Below, in pieces: positions 6,619-14,197 of a DNA stretch of 17,230 nucleotides. The notes under the pieces were generated by a model. It did not search any database. It was not told where the DNA came from and worked only from the letters and a program-made list of their open reading frames with translations. Positions within the stretch are counted from its first letter, which is position 1, and each line of letters begins with the position of its first letter. This stretch comes from Candidatus Peregrinibacteria bacterium (GTDB lineage: Bacteria > Patescibacteriota > Gracilibacteria > UBA1369 > LOWO2-01-FULL-3). Location of the stretch: positions 1 through 17,230 of the forward strand of contig SLNK01000056.1 in NCBI GenBank assembly GCA_007133095.1. Direction: 5' to 3'. Made by a program: the position numbers and the translations under genes.

Positions 6619-7041
6619 TTAACTTTTACAATTTTTACAAAATCCGGAAAACTCAAAATAATGGGATTTAACAACCAGCCCGGAAAACTTTTCGGCAAAA
6701 TATTTAGCAAATTCACAATCACTAAAATGAAGCTCAACAACATCCTCGCACCCCTCACAAACAAACTGATGATGACAATGGTTATGGTCCTCGCAATCCA
6801 ATTTATCGCAAATCGTATAACCGGAGCGGGTCTTGTGCACAAGCCCAAGCTTCTCATAGACATCCAAAATCCGATAAACGGTAACGGTATTAATATCGTC
6901 TCCGCTCCTACAAATTTGTTTGGATATTTCATACGGATTTAAACTTCTTCTGGATTCCCTAAGAATGGAGAACACAGCAATCCTCGGCTTGGTCAAGCGA
7001 TACCCATGTTTTTTCAATATAGTTTCGAAAGCTTTATTCAC
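6619..7041 (-). CDS. zur: Fur-family zinc uptake regulator (Zur)
   Basis: Fur-family regulators bind DNA as metal-loaded dimers; a Zur represses zinc import when zinc is plentiful. The winged helix is seen in KKHGYRLTKPRIAVFSIL and INTVTVYRILDVYEKLGLVHK. The metal region has DCEDHNHCHHQFVCEGC, and the C-terminus has FCKNCKS. The paired CxxC motifs (CEGC and CKNC) form the structural zinc site of the family. The start chosen is the GTG at 7041, giving VNKAFETILKKHGYRLT, a typical Fur N-terminus and 140 aa. A GTG at 7086 would add an atypical 15-residue extension and cannot be excluded. It is the first gene of the znu operon, 8 nt before znuA, so probably autoregulated. Zur rather than Fur or PerR is inferred from the linked zinc transporter. 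Confidence 0.92.
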   Translation of the reverse strand: MNKAFETILKKHGYRLTKPRIAVFSILRESRRSLNPYEISKQICRSGDDINTVTVYRILDVYEKLGLVHKTRSGYTICDKLDCEDHNHCHHQFVCEGCEDVVELHFSDCEFAKYFAEKFSGLVVKSHYFEFSGFCKNCKS

Positions 7042-7093
7042 AAAAGCAATATTATTGCAATAACCTCCAAAGTCAATAAAAAGCACTTTTCAC

Positions 7094-7121
7094 TTGCTTA
7101 TTTTTTAAATAGTGCTAGACT
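7094..7121 (+). promoter_or_regulatory. Candidate promoter of the RRM gene
   Basis: TTGCTT (7094-7099), a 16-bp spacer, then TAGACT (7116-7121), preceded by TGC to make an extended -10. Transcription from about 7129 would give the RRM gene a leader of roughly 90 nt ending in a pyrimidine-rich stretch. The site lies in the divergent zur/RRM intergenic region (7042-7221). I could not find a convincing zur promoter there. Confidence 0.4.
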
Positions 7122-7221
7122 CGCAATAAGAACTGTAGTCTTTTATTCTTAAAGTAAATGTGCACAGTTTAAAAGAATATAAAGGCAAAGGTTCTATTTT
7201 TTATTTTTTCACAAAGACAAC

Positions 7222-7482
7222 ATGTCTAAGAAATTATTTGTCGGTAATATCGACTGGGGAACAAACGACGAACAACTGCAAGAACTGTTCTCACAATACG
7301 GAGACATTGAAGAAGCTGTTATAATCAAAGACAGATTCTCAGGTCGTTCAAAAGGATTCGGATTCGTAACATTTGTAAACGATGACGAAGCAGACAAAGC
7401 GGTAGCAGAACTGCACGAAAAAGATTTCAACGGAAGAAATCTGGTTGTAAATGAGGCTAGACCTCAACAATCAAGAGACTAA
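7222..7482 (+). CDS. Single-RRM RNA-binding protein
   Basis: An 86-aa protein consisting almost entirely of one RNA recognition motif: RNP2 is LFVGNI (5-10) and RNP1 is KGFGFVTF (44-51), with the aromatic residues that stack on RNA bases present. Such small bacterial RRM proteins (as in the cyanobacterial Rbp family) bind single-stranded RNA, are often cold-induced, and probably act in RNA folding or mRNA stability. The start is MSKKLFVGNIDW, with no Shine-Dalgarno. There is a short polar tail (ARPQQSRD) instead of the Gly-rich tail of many relatives. The gene is monocistronic: a divergent promoter region precedes it and a strong terminator follows 18 nt after the stop. The probable long U-rich leader could be a regulatory site, but this is inference. 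Confidence 0.95.
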   Translation: MSKKLFVGNIDWGTNDEQLQELFSQYGDIEEAVIIKDRFSGRSKGFGFVTFVNDDEADKAVAELHEKDFNGRNLVVNEARPQQSRD

Positions 7483-7500
7483 GAACTCTTACAAAAATAT

Positions 7501-7547
7501 AAAAACGGATGAGGAAGGTGTGCACTATCTCTCATCCGTTTTTTTTT
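7501..7547. terminator. Bidirectional rho-independent terminator
   Basis: AAAAACGGATGAG (7501-7513) pairs perfectly with CTCATCCGTTTTT (7531-7543), with a 17-nt loop. A run of nine T closes the plus strand (7539-7547), and on the minus strand the stem is followed by TTTTTATATTTTT. It lies between the convergent RRM gene (stop 7482) and xfp (stop 7564) and should end transcription from both sides. Confidence 0.93.
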
Positions 7548-7563
7548 GTTAAGTGAAAAACTC

Positions 7564-9936
7564 CTACCACTTCCAATTCTTAATGTAATCAGGGTCATCC
7601 CCATGCTCCACTATGTAATCGTGATGCTCTTCCAGCCTCTTTTCCAACATGGCTATAAGCTTTTTCTTCTTACGCGCAACCGTCTTATTGAACTTGCTTC
7701 CTCTCTCAATCATCTTTATCGCAAGGTGGTAGCAACTCACGTCATTAACAACTTTCAGATCAAACGGTGTCGTTGTAGATCCTTCCTCTTTATATCCGTG
7801 TAAAGAGAACCTGTCTGAAGTCACATAAGGCCAGAGAATTTGCTCAAGATCGTTTGTATATCCGTGATAATTGAAAACAACGGGGCGATCCTTGGTAAAG
7901 TACTCGTTGATTCCCTCTTCTGTAAAAGTATATTGCCCGGGGGAAGAATAGTCTCCGAGCCCCAAAGCAGTAAGCTCCGACACGTTAACATATCGGATCT
8001 TCAATTCCGGAACCACGTCCTTACATAATTTGATAGCGAAAAGAGCCTCTTGTGTGAGGTAATCCCCGGCGGAAGCCAGCACCACATCCGGATTTTTGCT
8101 TGCTCTTTTCCCGGTCGCCCATTCCCAAATTGCCAATCCCCTCTCTGATTGCTTTAAAGCCTCTTTTTTCGTAAGCCAAACGGGAAGCTCCCTCTTCCCC
8201 GCGACAATGACCGTAATATAATCTTTTTTCTTCAAGCCTTCCTCCAAAGCGACAATCAAGCTATTGGCATCAGCCGGATAATGAATCTGGCAAAACTTCC
8301 CGTGTTTTTGCAGAACATTTGAAACGAAGCCGGGATTCTGATGCGAATATCCGTTATGGTCCTGCCTCCATCCCAAACTGGATAAAACATACACCGCACC
8401 CGCAATGGGCTTGCGCCACTTAAGAGCACGAGACTGTTTCAAAAACTTCGCGTATTGGTCGACCATACTGGAAACGATAGGCATAAACGCCTCGTAACTG
8501 ACAAAAACTCCATGTCTGCCTGTCAAAAGATATCCTTGGTACCACCCCTGTAAATTATGTTCACTCAAAACTTCCATAACTCTTCCTTCGGTCGAGGTAT
8601 GCTCGGCCTCCGGAGGCGTGGGCCAAAGATAAACTCTTTTTGTAACATCGAACACCGCATCCAATTTGTTGGAAACAGCTTCATCGGGACAAAAAAGCCT
8701 GAAATTCTTTTTATTGGCTTTGATGATATCACGAATATATTCACCGCCAAGCACCATACTGCTTGTCTCAACCTTCCCGCGTTTTTTAAATTTTACCTCG
8801 TGTTTGGATAACCAAGGCAATTTCAATTTTTTATAAATGTCCCCGCCAAAAGTATGCTTACACCTTCCCATCCTGTATTGACCTTTCGGAACATACGTCA
8901 AAACATCCCTTTTAGGCCGGCCCTTTTTATCCACAAGCTCGTTAATTTTATAACTCTCAAGCCAGTCATTAACGGCATCAAAAGATTCTTTGTCCGTGTG
9001 CGGATCGGATATCGGAATCCCATGAGATCTAAAAGATCCCTCTATCACTTTTCCTTTAAAAGTCTTCGGGCCACCCCATCCTTTGGGAGACCGAAGCAAA
9101 ATAACCGGCCACTTGAATTTTGTTGGAGGCAATTTTCCACGATGGGCTCTGGCCTTCTTTTGAATATTTCTTATCAACTTGTAAGCAGTTTCCGTAGCCT
9201 CAACCATGTTTTCAAAAATCTTGGGTCCTTTAACAATAATCGGCTCGTATCCATATCCGGAAAAGTTGTCTTTAAGCTCTTTATCGCTCATCGTTCCGTA
9301 AAGTGTGGGATTGGAGATTTTAAAACCGTTTATGTGAACGATAGGCAAAACCGCCCCGTCAACTTTCGGATTTAAAAATTTGTCACTGTGCCAAGCACCG
9401 GCGGTAGGCGCGGTTTCCGCTTCCCCGTCCCCAATAACAGCCGCCGCGATAAGCTCCGGATTATCCAAAACCGCCCCGAAGGCGGTAGACAAGCTGTATC
9501 CCAGCTCTCCTCCCTCCAAAATAGACCCGGGCACACTTGGAGTTACATGGCTTGGGAAATGACTTCGCGGCCACGAAAAATCCCTGATAATTTGACCCAT
9601 CCCTTTTCCATCCAAAGAATATTCCGGATAAAAATCCTTAAGCGTTCCTTCGGCGTAAACATTTGCCAAAACCGCAGGCGCTCCATGGCCGGGCCCCGCA
9701 AGATAAAGCATTTTGCATTTATGCTTATGTATAAGATAGTTCAAATTAGCGTAAATAAAATTCATTCCGGGAACAGTTCCCCAATGGCCCAAAACCCTTG
9801 GCTTGAAATGTTCGGGCTTAAGCTCTTCCCGCAAAAGAAAATTGTCTTTCAGGTAAAGCTGCGCCGCCGCGATGTAATCGGCATAGCGAAGATACTTTTT
9901 CATCCAAAGAATGGCTTTCTGGTCTTGTTTTGTCAT
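7564..9936 (-). CDS. xfp: Xylulose-5-phosphate/fructose-6-phosphate phosphoketolase
   Basis: This thiamine-diphosphate enzyme cleaves xylulose-5-P (and in dual-specificity forms fructose-6-P) with phosphate to acetyl phosphate plus glyceraldehyde-3-P (or erythrose-4-P). The 790-aa length is typical. Motifs include LREELKPEHFKPRVLGHWGT (His51 active-site region), LAGPGHGAP (His84), SHVTPSVPGSILEGGELGY, and the ThDP/Mg site GDGEAET (169-175) through HINGFKISNP (Asn203). FRSHGIPIS and, in the second half, LTGRHGVFVSYEAF and SSLGWRQDHNGYSHQNPGF are family signatures. The start ATG at 9936 fits the family N-terminus. It is divergent from tal-pgi-tkt and ends at a shared terminator. A poor -35 (TTTTCG, 10011-10006) and a good -10 (TATAGT, 9987-9982) lie upstream. 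The linked transaldolase and transketolase suggest both sugar phosphates are used, but substrate preference cannot be read from sequence. Confidence 0.98.
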   Translation of the reverse strand: MTKQDQKAILWMKKYLRYADYIAAAQLYLKDNFLLREELKPEHFKPRVLGHWGTVPGMNFIYANLNYLIHKHKCKMLYLAGPGHGAPAVLANVYAEGTLKDFYPEYSLDGKGMGQIIRDFSWPRSHFPSHVTPSVPGSILEGGELGYSLSTAFGAVLDNPELIAAAVIGDGEAETAPTAGAWHSDKFLNPKVDGAVLPIVHINGFKISNPTLYGTMSDKELKDNFSGYGYEPIIVKGPKIFENMVEATETAYKLIRNIQKKARAHRGKLPPTKFKWPVILLRSPKGWGGPKTFKGKVIEGSFRSHGIPISDPHTDKESFDAVNDWLESYKINELVDKKGRPKRDVLTYVPKGQYRMGRCKHTFGGDIYKKLKLPWLSKHEVKFKKRGKVETSSMVLGGEYIRDIIKANKKNFRLFCPDEAVSNKLDAVFDVTKRVYLWPTPPEAEHTSTEGRVMEVLSEHNLQGWYQGYLLTGRHGVFVSYEAFMPIVSSMVDQYAKFLKQSRALKWRKPIAGAVYVLSSLGWRQDHNGYSHQNPGFVSNVLQKHGKFCQIHYPADANSLIVALEEGLKKKDYITVIVAGKRELPVWLTKKEALKQSERGLAIWEWATGKRASKNPDVVLASAGDYLTQEALFAIKLCKDVVPELKIRYVNVSELTALGLGDYSSPGQYTFTEEGINEYFTKDRPVVFNYHGYTNDLEQILWPYVTSDRFSLHGYKEEGSTTTPFDLKVVNDVSCYHLAIKMIERGSKFNKTVARKKKKLIAMLEKRLEEHHDYIVEHGDDPDYIKNWKW

Positions 9937-10043
9937 AGTAAATGAGGATTAAGGATTTGAAGATTGTTCAAAAATAAACATACTATAAAAAGGCACCCCC
10001 GACAACGAAAATGGTTACAAGGCCTGTTTTCTTCGATTTCAGC

Positions 10044-10194
10044 AAAGAGTGCGGGGAGAGAACGACTTCCTTCGAGCCGGAACACAGCCCCCTTCCAGCC
10101 GCTTTTAGCGGCTTGCAGGGGACGCTCGCCACGTGTGGCTCGCTCTGCTTCCTACAACGGCTCATCAGGAAGTCATTCTCTCCCCGTACTCTTT
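10044..10194. other. GC-rich folded element (candidate structured RNA or inverted-repeat element) between xfp and tal
   Basis: This fills the middle of the 354-bp gene-free region 9937-10290. Arms 10044-10070 and 10168-10194 are inverted copies pairing over 27 bp with one G-U and one C-A mismatch. After a small internal loop, GAGCC (10074-10078) pairs with GGCTC (10159-10163). Inside are GGAA/TTCC (10079-10082/10149-10152) and CAG/CTG (10085-10087/10145-10147). A hairpin CCCCT/AGGGG (10089-10093/10117-10121) carries a symmetric TCC/TGC internal loop and AGCCGC/GCGGCT (10097-10102/10108-10113), and a smaller hairpin GCCAC/GTGGC lies at 10128-10139. The element is visibly more GC-rich than its surroundings and has no credible ORF. 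The tal promoter lies downstream of it and the xfp -10 on its far side, so it need not belong to either leader. A weak plus-strand promoter (TTGAAG 9957-9962, TACTAT 9981-9986) could transcribe it. I cannot assign it to a known RNA family. Confidence 0.5.
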
Positions 10195-10231
10195 TGAGAG
10201 AAGTCACAAAAACTACATATCCTTCACACTG

Positions 10232-10260
10232 TTGCGTTGCCTTCACAAATCCCTTATAGT
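10232..10260 (+). promoter_or_regulatory. Promoter of tal-pgi-tkt
   Basis: TTGCGT (10232-10237), a 17-bp spacer, then TATAGT (10255-10260). Transcription would start near 10267, giving a leader of about 24 nt to the tal ATG. It lies downstream of the folded element, so the operon can be expressed without including it. Confidence 0.65.
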
Positions 10261-10290
10261 ATCCGAGAAAAATCTATCACCCCCATCACT

Positions 10291-10938
10291 ATGAAATTTT
10301 TCCTGGACACGGCAAACATAGAAGACATAAAAAAGTACGCTTCTTGGGGCGTAATTAGCGGTGTAACAACCAATCCCACTCTAATAGCAAAAGAAGATGT
10401 ATCCCTTGAAAAAAGAATTAAAGAAATCGCGGAAGTTGTAGACGGACCCATCAGCGCGGAAGTAATTGCGACGGACCTTGAAGGAATGTTGGAAGAAGGC
10501 CGAAAATACGCAAAGTGGCACAAAAACATTTACGTCAAAGTCCCCGCGACTCCGGAAGGCCTGCAAGCAGTCAAAATTTTCAAAAAAGAAGGAATTCACA
10601 CAAATCTGACATTGGTATTTTCCGCGGGACAAGCACTGCTGGCCGCAAAAGCCGGTGCCGATTTAATAAGCCCGTTCATCGGCCGTCTTGACGATGTCTG
10701 TGAAGACGGAATGGCCCTGATAGCGGAAATCGCTCAAATTTTCCAAAACTACAATATTAAATCGGAGTTGTTGGTGGCATCCATAAGACACCCCAGACAT
10801 GTAATAGAAGCGGCGATGATAGGAGCCGATATAGCAACAATCCCGGCGGAAGTCATAGACAAAATGATAAAACATCCACTCACGGACAAAGGTATTGAAA
10901 AATTTCTTGAGGACTGGGAAAAAGTGGCAAACAAATAA
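10291..10938 (+). CDS. tal: Transaldolase (short TalC-type)
   Basis: Transaldolase moves a dihydroxyacetone unit between sugar phosphates (fructose-6-P + erythrose-4-P to sedoheptulose-7-P + glyceraldehyde-3-P). The 215-aa length and MKFFLDTANIEDIKKYASWG, GVTTNPTLIAKE and SPFIGRLDD mark the short TAL/FSA family. Lys83 in YVKVPATPEG is the Schiff-base lysine and Asp6 the conserved acid. Phe110 (TLVFSAGQ) occupies the position that is Tyr in fructose-6-P aldolases, and Glu57 (SAEVIA) replaces the Gln of FSA, so transaldolase activity is favoured over aldolase. The ATG at 10291 gives the canonical N-terminus. There is no Shine-Dalgarno. First gene of the tal-pgi-tkt set, 15 nt before pgi. Confidence 0.96.
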   Translation: MKFFLDTANIEDIKKYASWGVISGVTTNPTLIAKEDVSLEKRIKEIAEVVDGPISAEVIATDLEGMLEEGRKYAKWHKNIYVKVPATPEGLQAVKIFKKEGIHTNLTLVFSAGQALLAAKAGADLISPFIGRLDDVCEDGMALIAEIAQIFQNYNIKSELLVASIRHPRHVIEAAMIGADIATIPAEVIDKMIKHPLTDKGIEKFLEDWEKVANK

Positions 10939-10953
10939 TTATAAAGTAGGATA

Positions 10954-12252
10954 ATGGTCGAACTGAAAACGGAAAACAGCACAGTTTCCGCAAAAAAATT
11001 TTCTTCCCACCTCAGCGCTTACCTTAATCAGATTCACAACAAGGATCAGGGGTTTTACACAGCTCCCAGAGACTCCGAAACAGTAAAGGAAATCAACGAA
11101 TTCGCTTCAAAAATAAAAGGCAAATACAATCACATTGTAATTCTTGGAATCGGCGGTTCCGCGCTGGGACCTATTTGCCTCAAACAAAGCCTCACTCACT
11201 CTTTCACTGAAAGGGTCTGCGACTGTGTGAGAGCGCGGGAAGTGAATGATTTCCCGAAGATCCCTCATTCAATTCCCGAGCTCTTCATCATAGACAACAT
11301 CGACCCCATCCTCATCAAAGAACTGGAAGATGTAATCAAGCTGGAAAAAACGCTCTTCATAGTCATAACAAAATCCGGCACAACAGTGGAAACAATGTCC
11401 CAATACTATTATTTCAGAGACAAAATCGATGAAGCCAAACTCAACGCAAGAGATCACTTTGTTTTCATAACAAGCCATTCAAAAGGAAAATTGCGAGAAA
11501 TCGCAACGGAAGAAAAAATAACAACTTTCGACATCCCTGAAAAAATAGGGGGAAGATTTTCCGTACTTACGCCGGTAGGACTTCTGCCCGCAAAACTGAT
11601 CGGAATCAAAATTGAAGAAATCTTGGAAGGTGCAAATGAAATGTGCGACAAATTTTTAAGCGAAGACGAAAGTAGAAACATCCCCTTTCAGCTTGCCTCA
11701 ATTCAATATGCGCTTGAACGGGAAGGCAAAAACATTCATGTTTTGATGCCTTACGCACAAAAACTTAGCGGATTTGCGGATTGGTACAAACAATTACTAG
11801 CCGAAAGCATTGGCAAAAAAATCGATAACACCAAAAAAATAGTGCACACGGGGATCACTCCGGCAAACGCCCTTGGAGCGACGGATCAACACTCCCAGCT
11901 ACAACTTTACAACGAAGGCCCCAACGACAAATTGATAATGTTTATCGAAGTGGAAAACATGGGCCCGGAGATACCAATACCGCCGATAGAAGCAGCAAAT
12001 CTCACCTTTAACAAACTCATTCAAATAGAAAAAGAATCAACGGAAAACTCCCTCACAAAAAACAATAGACCCAATCTGACAATTAAGATAGACTCCGTAA
12101 ACGAAAGGGCCTTGGGCGAACTTTTTATTCTGTTCGAAGGAGCAACCGCGTTCCTCGGCGAGTTCTATAACATCAACGCATTCGACCAGCCCGGCGTAGA
12201 ATTATCAAAACAGTTAACTAAAGAAAAAATCCATGGAAATTCCCAAACTTAA
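10954..12252 (+). CDS. pgi: Glucose-6-phosphate isomerase
   Basis: Interconverts glucose-6-P and fructose-6-P in the cytoplasm, feeding fructose-6-P to phosphoketolase and transaldolase. The 432-aa protein has the SIS sugar-phosphate folds: VILGIGGSALGP (about 62-73), VITKSGTTVETMSQ (about 137-150, the PGI signature loop), GGRFSVLTPVGLLPA, DQHSQLQLYNEGPNDK, and the C-terminal FDQPGVELSKQLTK containing the conserved catalytic-site Lys. It is of the shorter bacterial type (about 430-450 aa). It begins 15 nt after tal with a weak AGG upstream, the nearest thing to a Shine-Dalgarno in this window, and its last 20 nt overlap tkt, implying one transcript. Confidence 0.97.
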   Translation: MVELKTENSTVSAKKFSSHLSAYLNQIHNKDQGFYTAPRDSETVKEINEFASKIKGKYNHIVILGIGGSALGPICLKQSLTHSFTERVCDCVRAREVNDFPKIPHSIPELFIIDNIDPILIKELEDVIKLEKTLFIVITKSGTTVETMSQYYYFRDKIDEAKLNARDHFVFITSHSKGKLREIATEEKITTFDIPEKIGGRFSVLTPVGLLPAKLIGIKIEEILEGANEMCDKFLSEDESRNIPFQLASIQYALEREGKNIHVLMPYAQKLSGFADWYKQLLAESIGKKIDNTKKIVHTGITPANALGATDQHSQLQLYNEGPNDKLIMFIEVENMGPEIPIPPIEAANLTFNKLIQIEKESTENSLTKNNRPNLTIKIDSVNERALGELFILFEGATAFLGEFYNINAFDQPGVELSKQLTKEKIHGNSQT

Positions 12253-14152
12253 CTCACCTCTCGAAGAACAACACATAGACTTCCTAAAAACTTTCGCAAA
12301 GTCCTGCAGAAAATCAATTTTGGAAATGGTAACCAATGCACAGAGCGGCCACCCGGGGGGATCTCTTTCTTCAATAGATTATCTGGCAACTCTTTATGCT
12401 TTCATCATCGGGCAAACTGGCGAAAAAGTTGTGGTAAGTAACGGTCATATTTCCCCGGCCGTGTATTCAACATTGGCGGAAATGGGATACGTAGACAAAG
12501 AAGAAGCCACAAAAACCTTCAGAAAGGTCAACTCTGTTTTTGAAGGACACGTAACAAGAGACGTTAAAGGAATCGAATACAGTACGGGTCCCCTGGGAAT
12601 AGGAGTATCCGTGGCGGCGGCATACGCGCTAGGAGACAAAAGAAACGGGAAAGATAAAAAAACATTTTTCACGGTCGGAGACGGAGAATGTCAGGAAGGG
12701 CAAGTTTACGAAATGATGAATTTTGCAAAGCATCACAAACTGAACAATCTAATAGGATTCATGGATTACAACAAGGTCCAATTAACGGCAAGTCTGGAAG
12801 AAACACAGGACATAGACGTAATAAGTACATTTAAAGGGGCACACTGGCATATAATTGAAATTAACGCGCACGATTTTAATGAAATTTGGGAAGCCCTGTC
12901 GGAAGCACATAAAATAAAAGACAAACCTGTCATGATTATCGGCCACAGTATAATGGGCCAGGGATCCGATTTTATGCAACCATCCGGGGAAAACTTTAAA
13001 TCCGACTGGCACGGAAAAGCTCCAAGCCCGGAAGAAATACAAGAAGATTTGGAAAAATTAACCCCAACGGAAGAAGAAAAAGCCCTTTTGGAAACCTTCA
13101 GAAAAACACAAGTAAAATGGCATCCGGAAGAATCAAAAACTCCCGAACTCCTTAGCCCTGTTGGAGCGAACATCGGAGATCCCATAACATATGAAAGCGA
13201 TGTCGAAACGGACTGCAGGACCGCATACGGAAAAGCTCTCCTTGACCTGGCAAAAAGAAACCCCCAAATAATCGCACTTACAGCGGACCTGAAAGGATCT
13301 GTAATGACAAAATTCGTCTGCGAAGAATTCCCGAAACAATACGTGGAATGCGGTATAACGGAGCAACACATGATCAGCGCAGCAGGAGGTTTCAGTCTGG
13401 ACGGGTTCATTCCTTTCGCTTCAACATTCGGCGCATTCATGACTAGCCGCGCGAAAGATCAGGCAAGAGTAAATGATATCAACAAAACAAACGTAAAAAT
13501 GGTAGCGACACACTGCGGAGTTTCCGTTGGAGAAGACGGCCCCACACACCAAGCGATAGACGATATGTCCTCCTTCCTCGGATTTTTCAACACAATGGTG
13601 GTGGAACCCGCGGACCCAAATCAAACCGACCACATAATAAGATATATTACGGCACATTACGGGAATTTTTACGTACGGATGGGGAGACACAAATTTCCGA
13701 TCATTACAAAAGAAGACGGCACGCCTTTCTACGACAAATATTATGAATACGAATACGGAAAAAGCGATGTAATAAGAGAAGGAGAAGCAATAACGATAGC
13801 GGCGACAGGAGCCACAATCCATGAAAGCCTAATGGCACGCGAAATGATTTTGGAACGCCACCCTCAAATATCAATAGAGATAATCGCGGTAAGCTCAATC
13901 TCGAAATTTGATGAAACTCTTGTAAATTCAATAAAGAAAACAGGAAAAGTTCTCACGGTGGAAGATCATAATGTAAACTGCGGACTTGGCCATCAGCTCG
14001 CCGCCCACCTCTTCAAATTGGGAATAAGACCGGAAAAATTTGAAAAAATAGGAATAACCGAATATCAACTTTCCGGAACATACAAAGATCTTTACGGCCA
14101 AACCGGCTTGGACAAAGACGGCATAAAGAGAAGAATACTGGAAATGATCTGA
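12233..14152 (+). CDS. tkt: Transketolase
   Basis: This ThDP enzyme transfers two-carbon ketol units (sedoheptulose-7-P + glyceraldehyde-3-P to ribose-5-P + xylulose-5-P). The 639-aa length is that of a single-chain transketolase. NAQSGHPGGSLSS (35-47) lines the active site, GDGECQEGQ (149-157) to Asn180 is the ThDP/Mg motif, and GITEQHM contains the catalytic Glu377. VATHCGVSVGEDGPTHQAIDD and the C-terminal domain (ITIAATGATIHESLMA) complete the three-domain order. The ATG at 12233 lies 20 nt inside pgi in another frame, suggesting coupled translation. With Tal and Xfp it closes the fructose-6-P shunt. It ends in TGA, 45 nt before the LOG-family gene. Confidence 0.98.
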   Translation: MEIPKLNSPLEEQHIDFLKTFAKSCRKSILEMVTNAQSGHPGGSLSSIDYLATLYAFIIGQTGEKVVVSNGHISPAVYSTLAEMGYVDKEEATKTFRKVNSVFEGHVTRDVKGIEYSTGPLGIGVSVAAAYALGDKRNGKDKKTFFTVGDGECQEGQVYEMMNFAKHHKLNNLIGFMDYNKVQLTASLEETQDIDVISTFKGAHWHIIEINAHDFNEIWEALSEAHKIKDKPVMIIGHSIMGQGSDFMQPSGENFKSDWHGKAPSPEEIQEDLEKLTPTEEEKALLETFRKTQVKWHPEESKTPELLSPVGANIGDPITYESDVETDCRTAYGKALLDLAKRNPQIIALTADLKGSVMTKFVCEEFPKQYVECGITEQHMISAAGGFSLDGFIPFASTFGAFMTSRAKDQARVNDINKTNVKMVATHCGVSVGEDGPTHQAIDDMSSFLGFFNTMVVEPADPNQTDHIIRYITAHYGNFYVRMGRHKFPIITKEDGTPFYDKYYEYEYGKSDVIREGEAITIAATGATIHESLMAREMILERHPQISIEIIAVSSISKFDETLVNSIKKTGKVLTVEDHNVNCGLGHQLAAHLFKLGIRPEKFEKIGITEYQLSGTYKDLYGQTGLDKDGIKRRILEMI

Positions 14153-14197
14153 AAAAAATGGTAAAATTACACAAGAAACAAAAATTAATACAAAAAT

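Noticed and set aside
9388..9945. 185-aa plus-strand ORF opposite the 5' end of xfp
   Set aside because: It is fully antisense to a strongly conserved gene and its translation has no recognisable motifs.
10044..10194. Hammerhead ribozyme (minus strand contains CUGAUGAG and later CUCGAAGG)
   Set aside because: The strands flanking the would-be core pair with each other, not with separate stems, and two extra bases precede GAA, so the conserved catalytic core is not formed.
10044..10194. SRP RNA, tmRNA, 6S RNA, retron msr-msd or integron attC site
   Set aside because: A GGAAGCAG on the minus strand recalls SRP, but the rest of domain IV is absent. There is no tRNA-like end for tmRNA, no central open bubble as in 6S RNA, no reverse transcriptase nearby, and no GTTRRRY/RYYYAAC core sites.
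12766..13440. 224-aa minus-strand ORF opposite tkt
   Set aside because: A shadow of transketolase with Ser/Cys-rich low-complexity translation; no start signals or family features.
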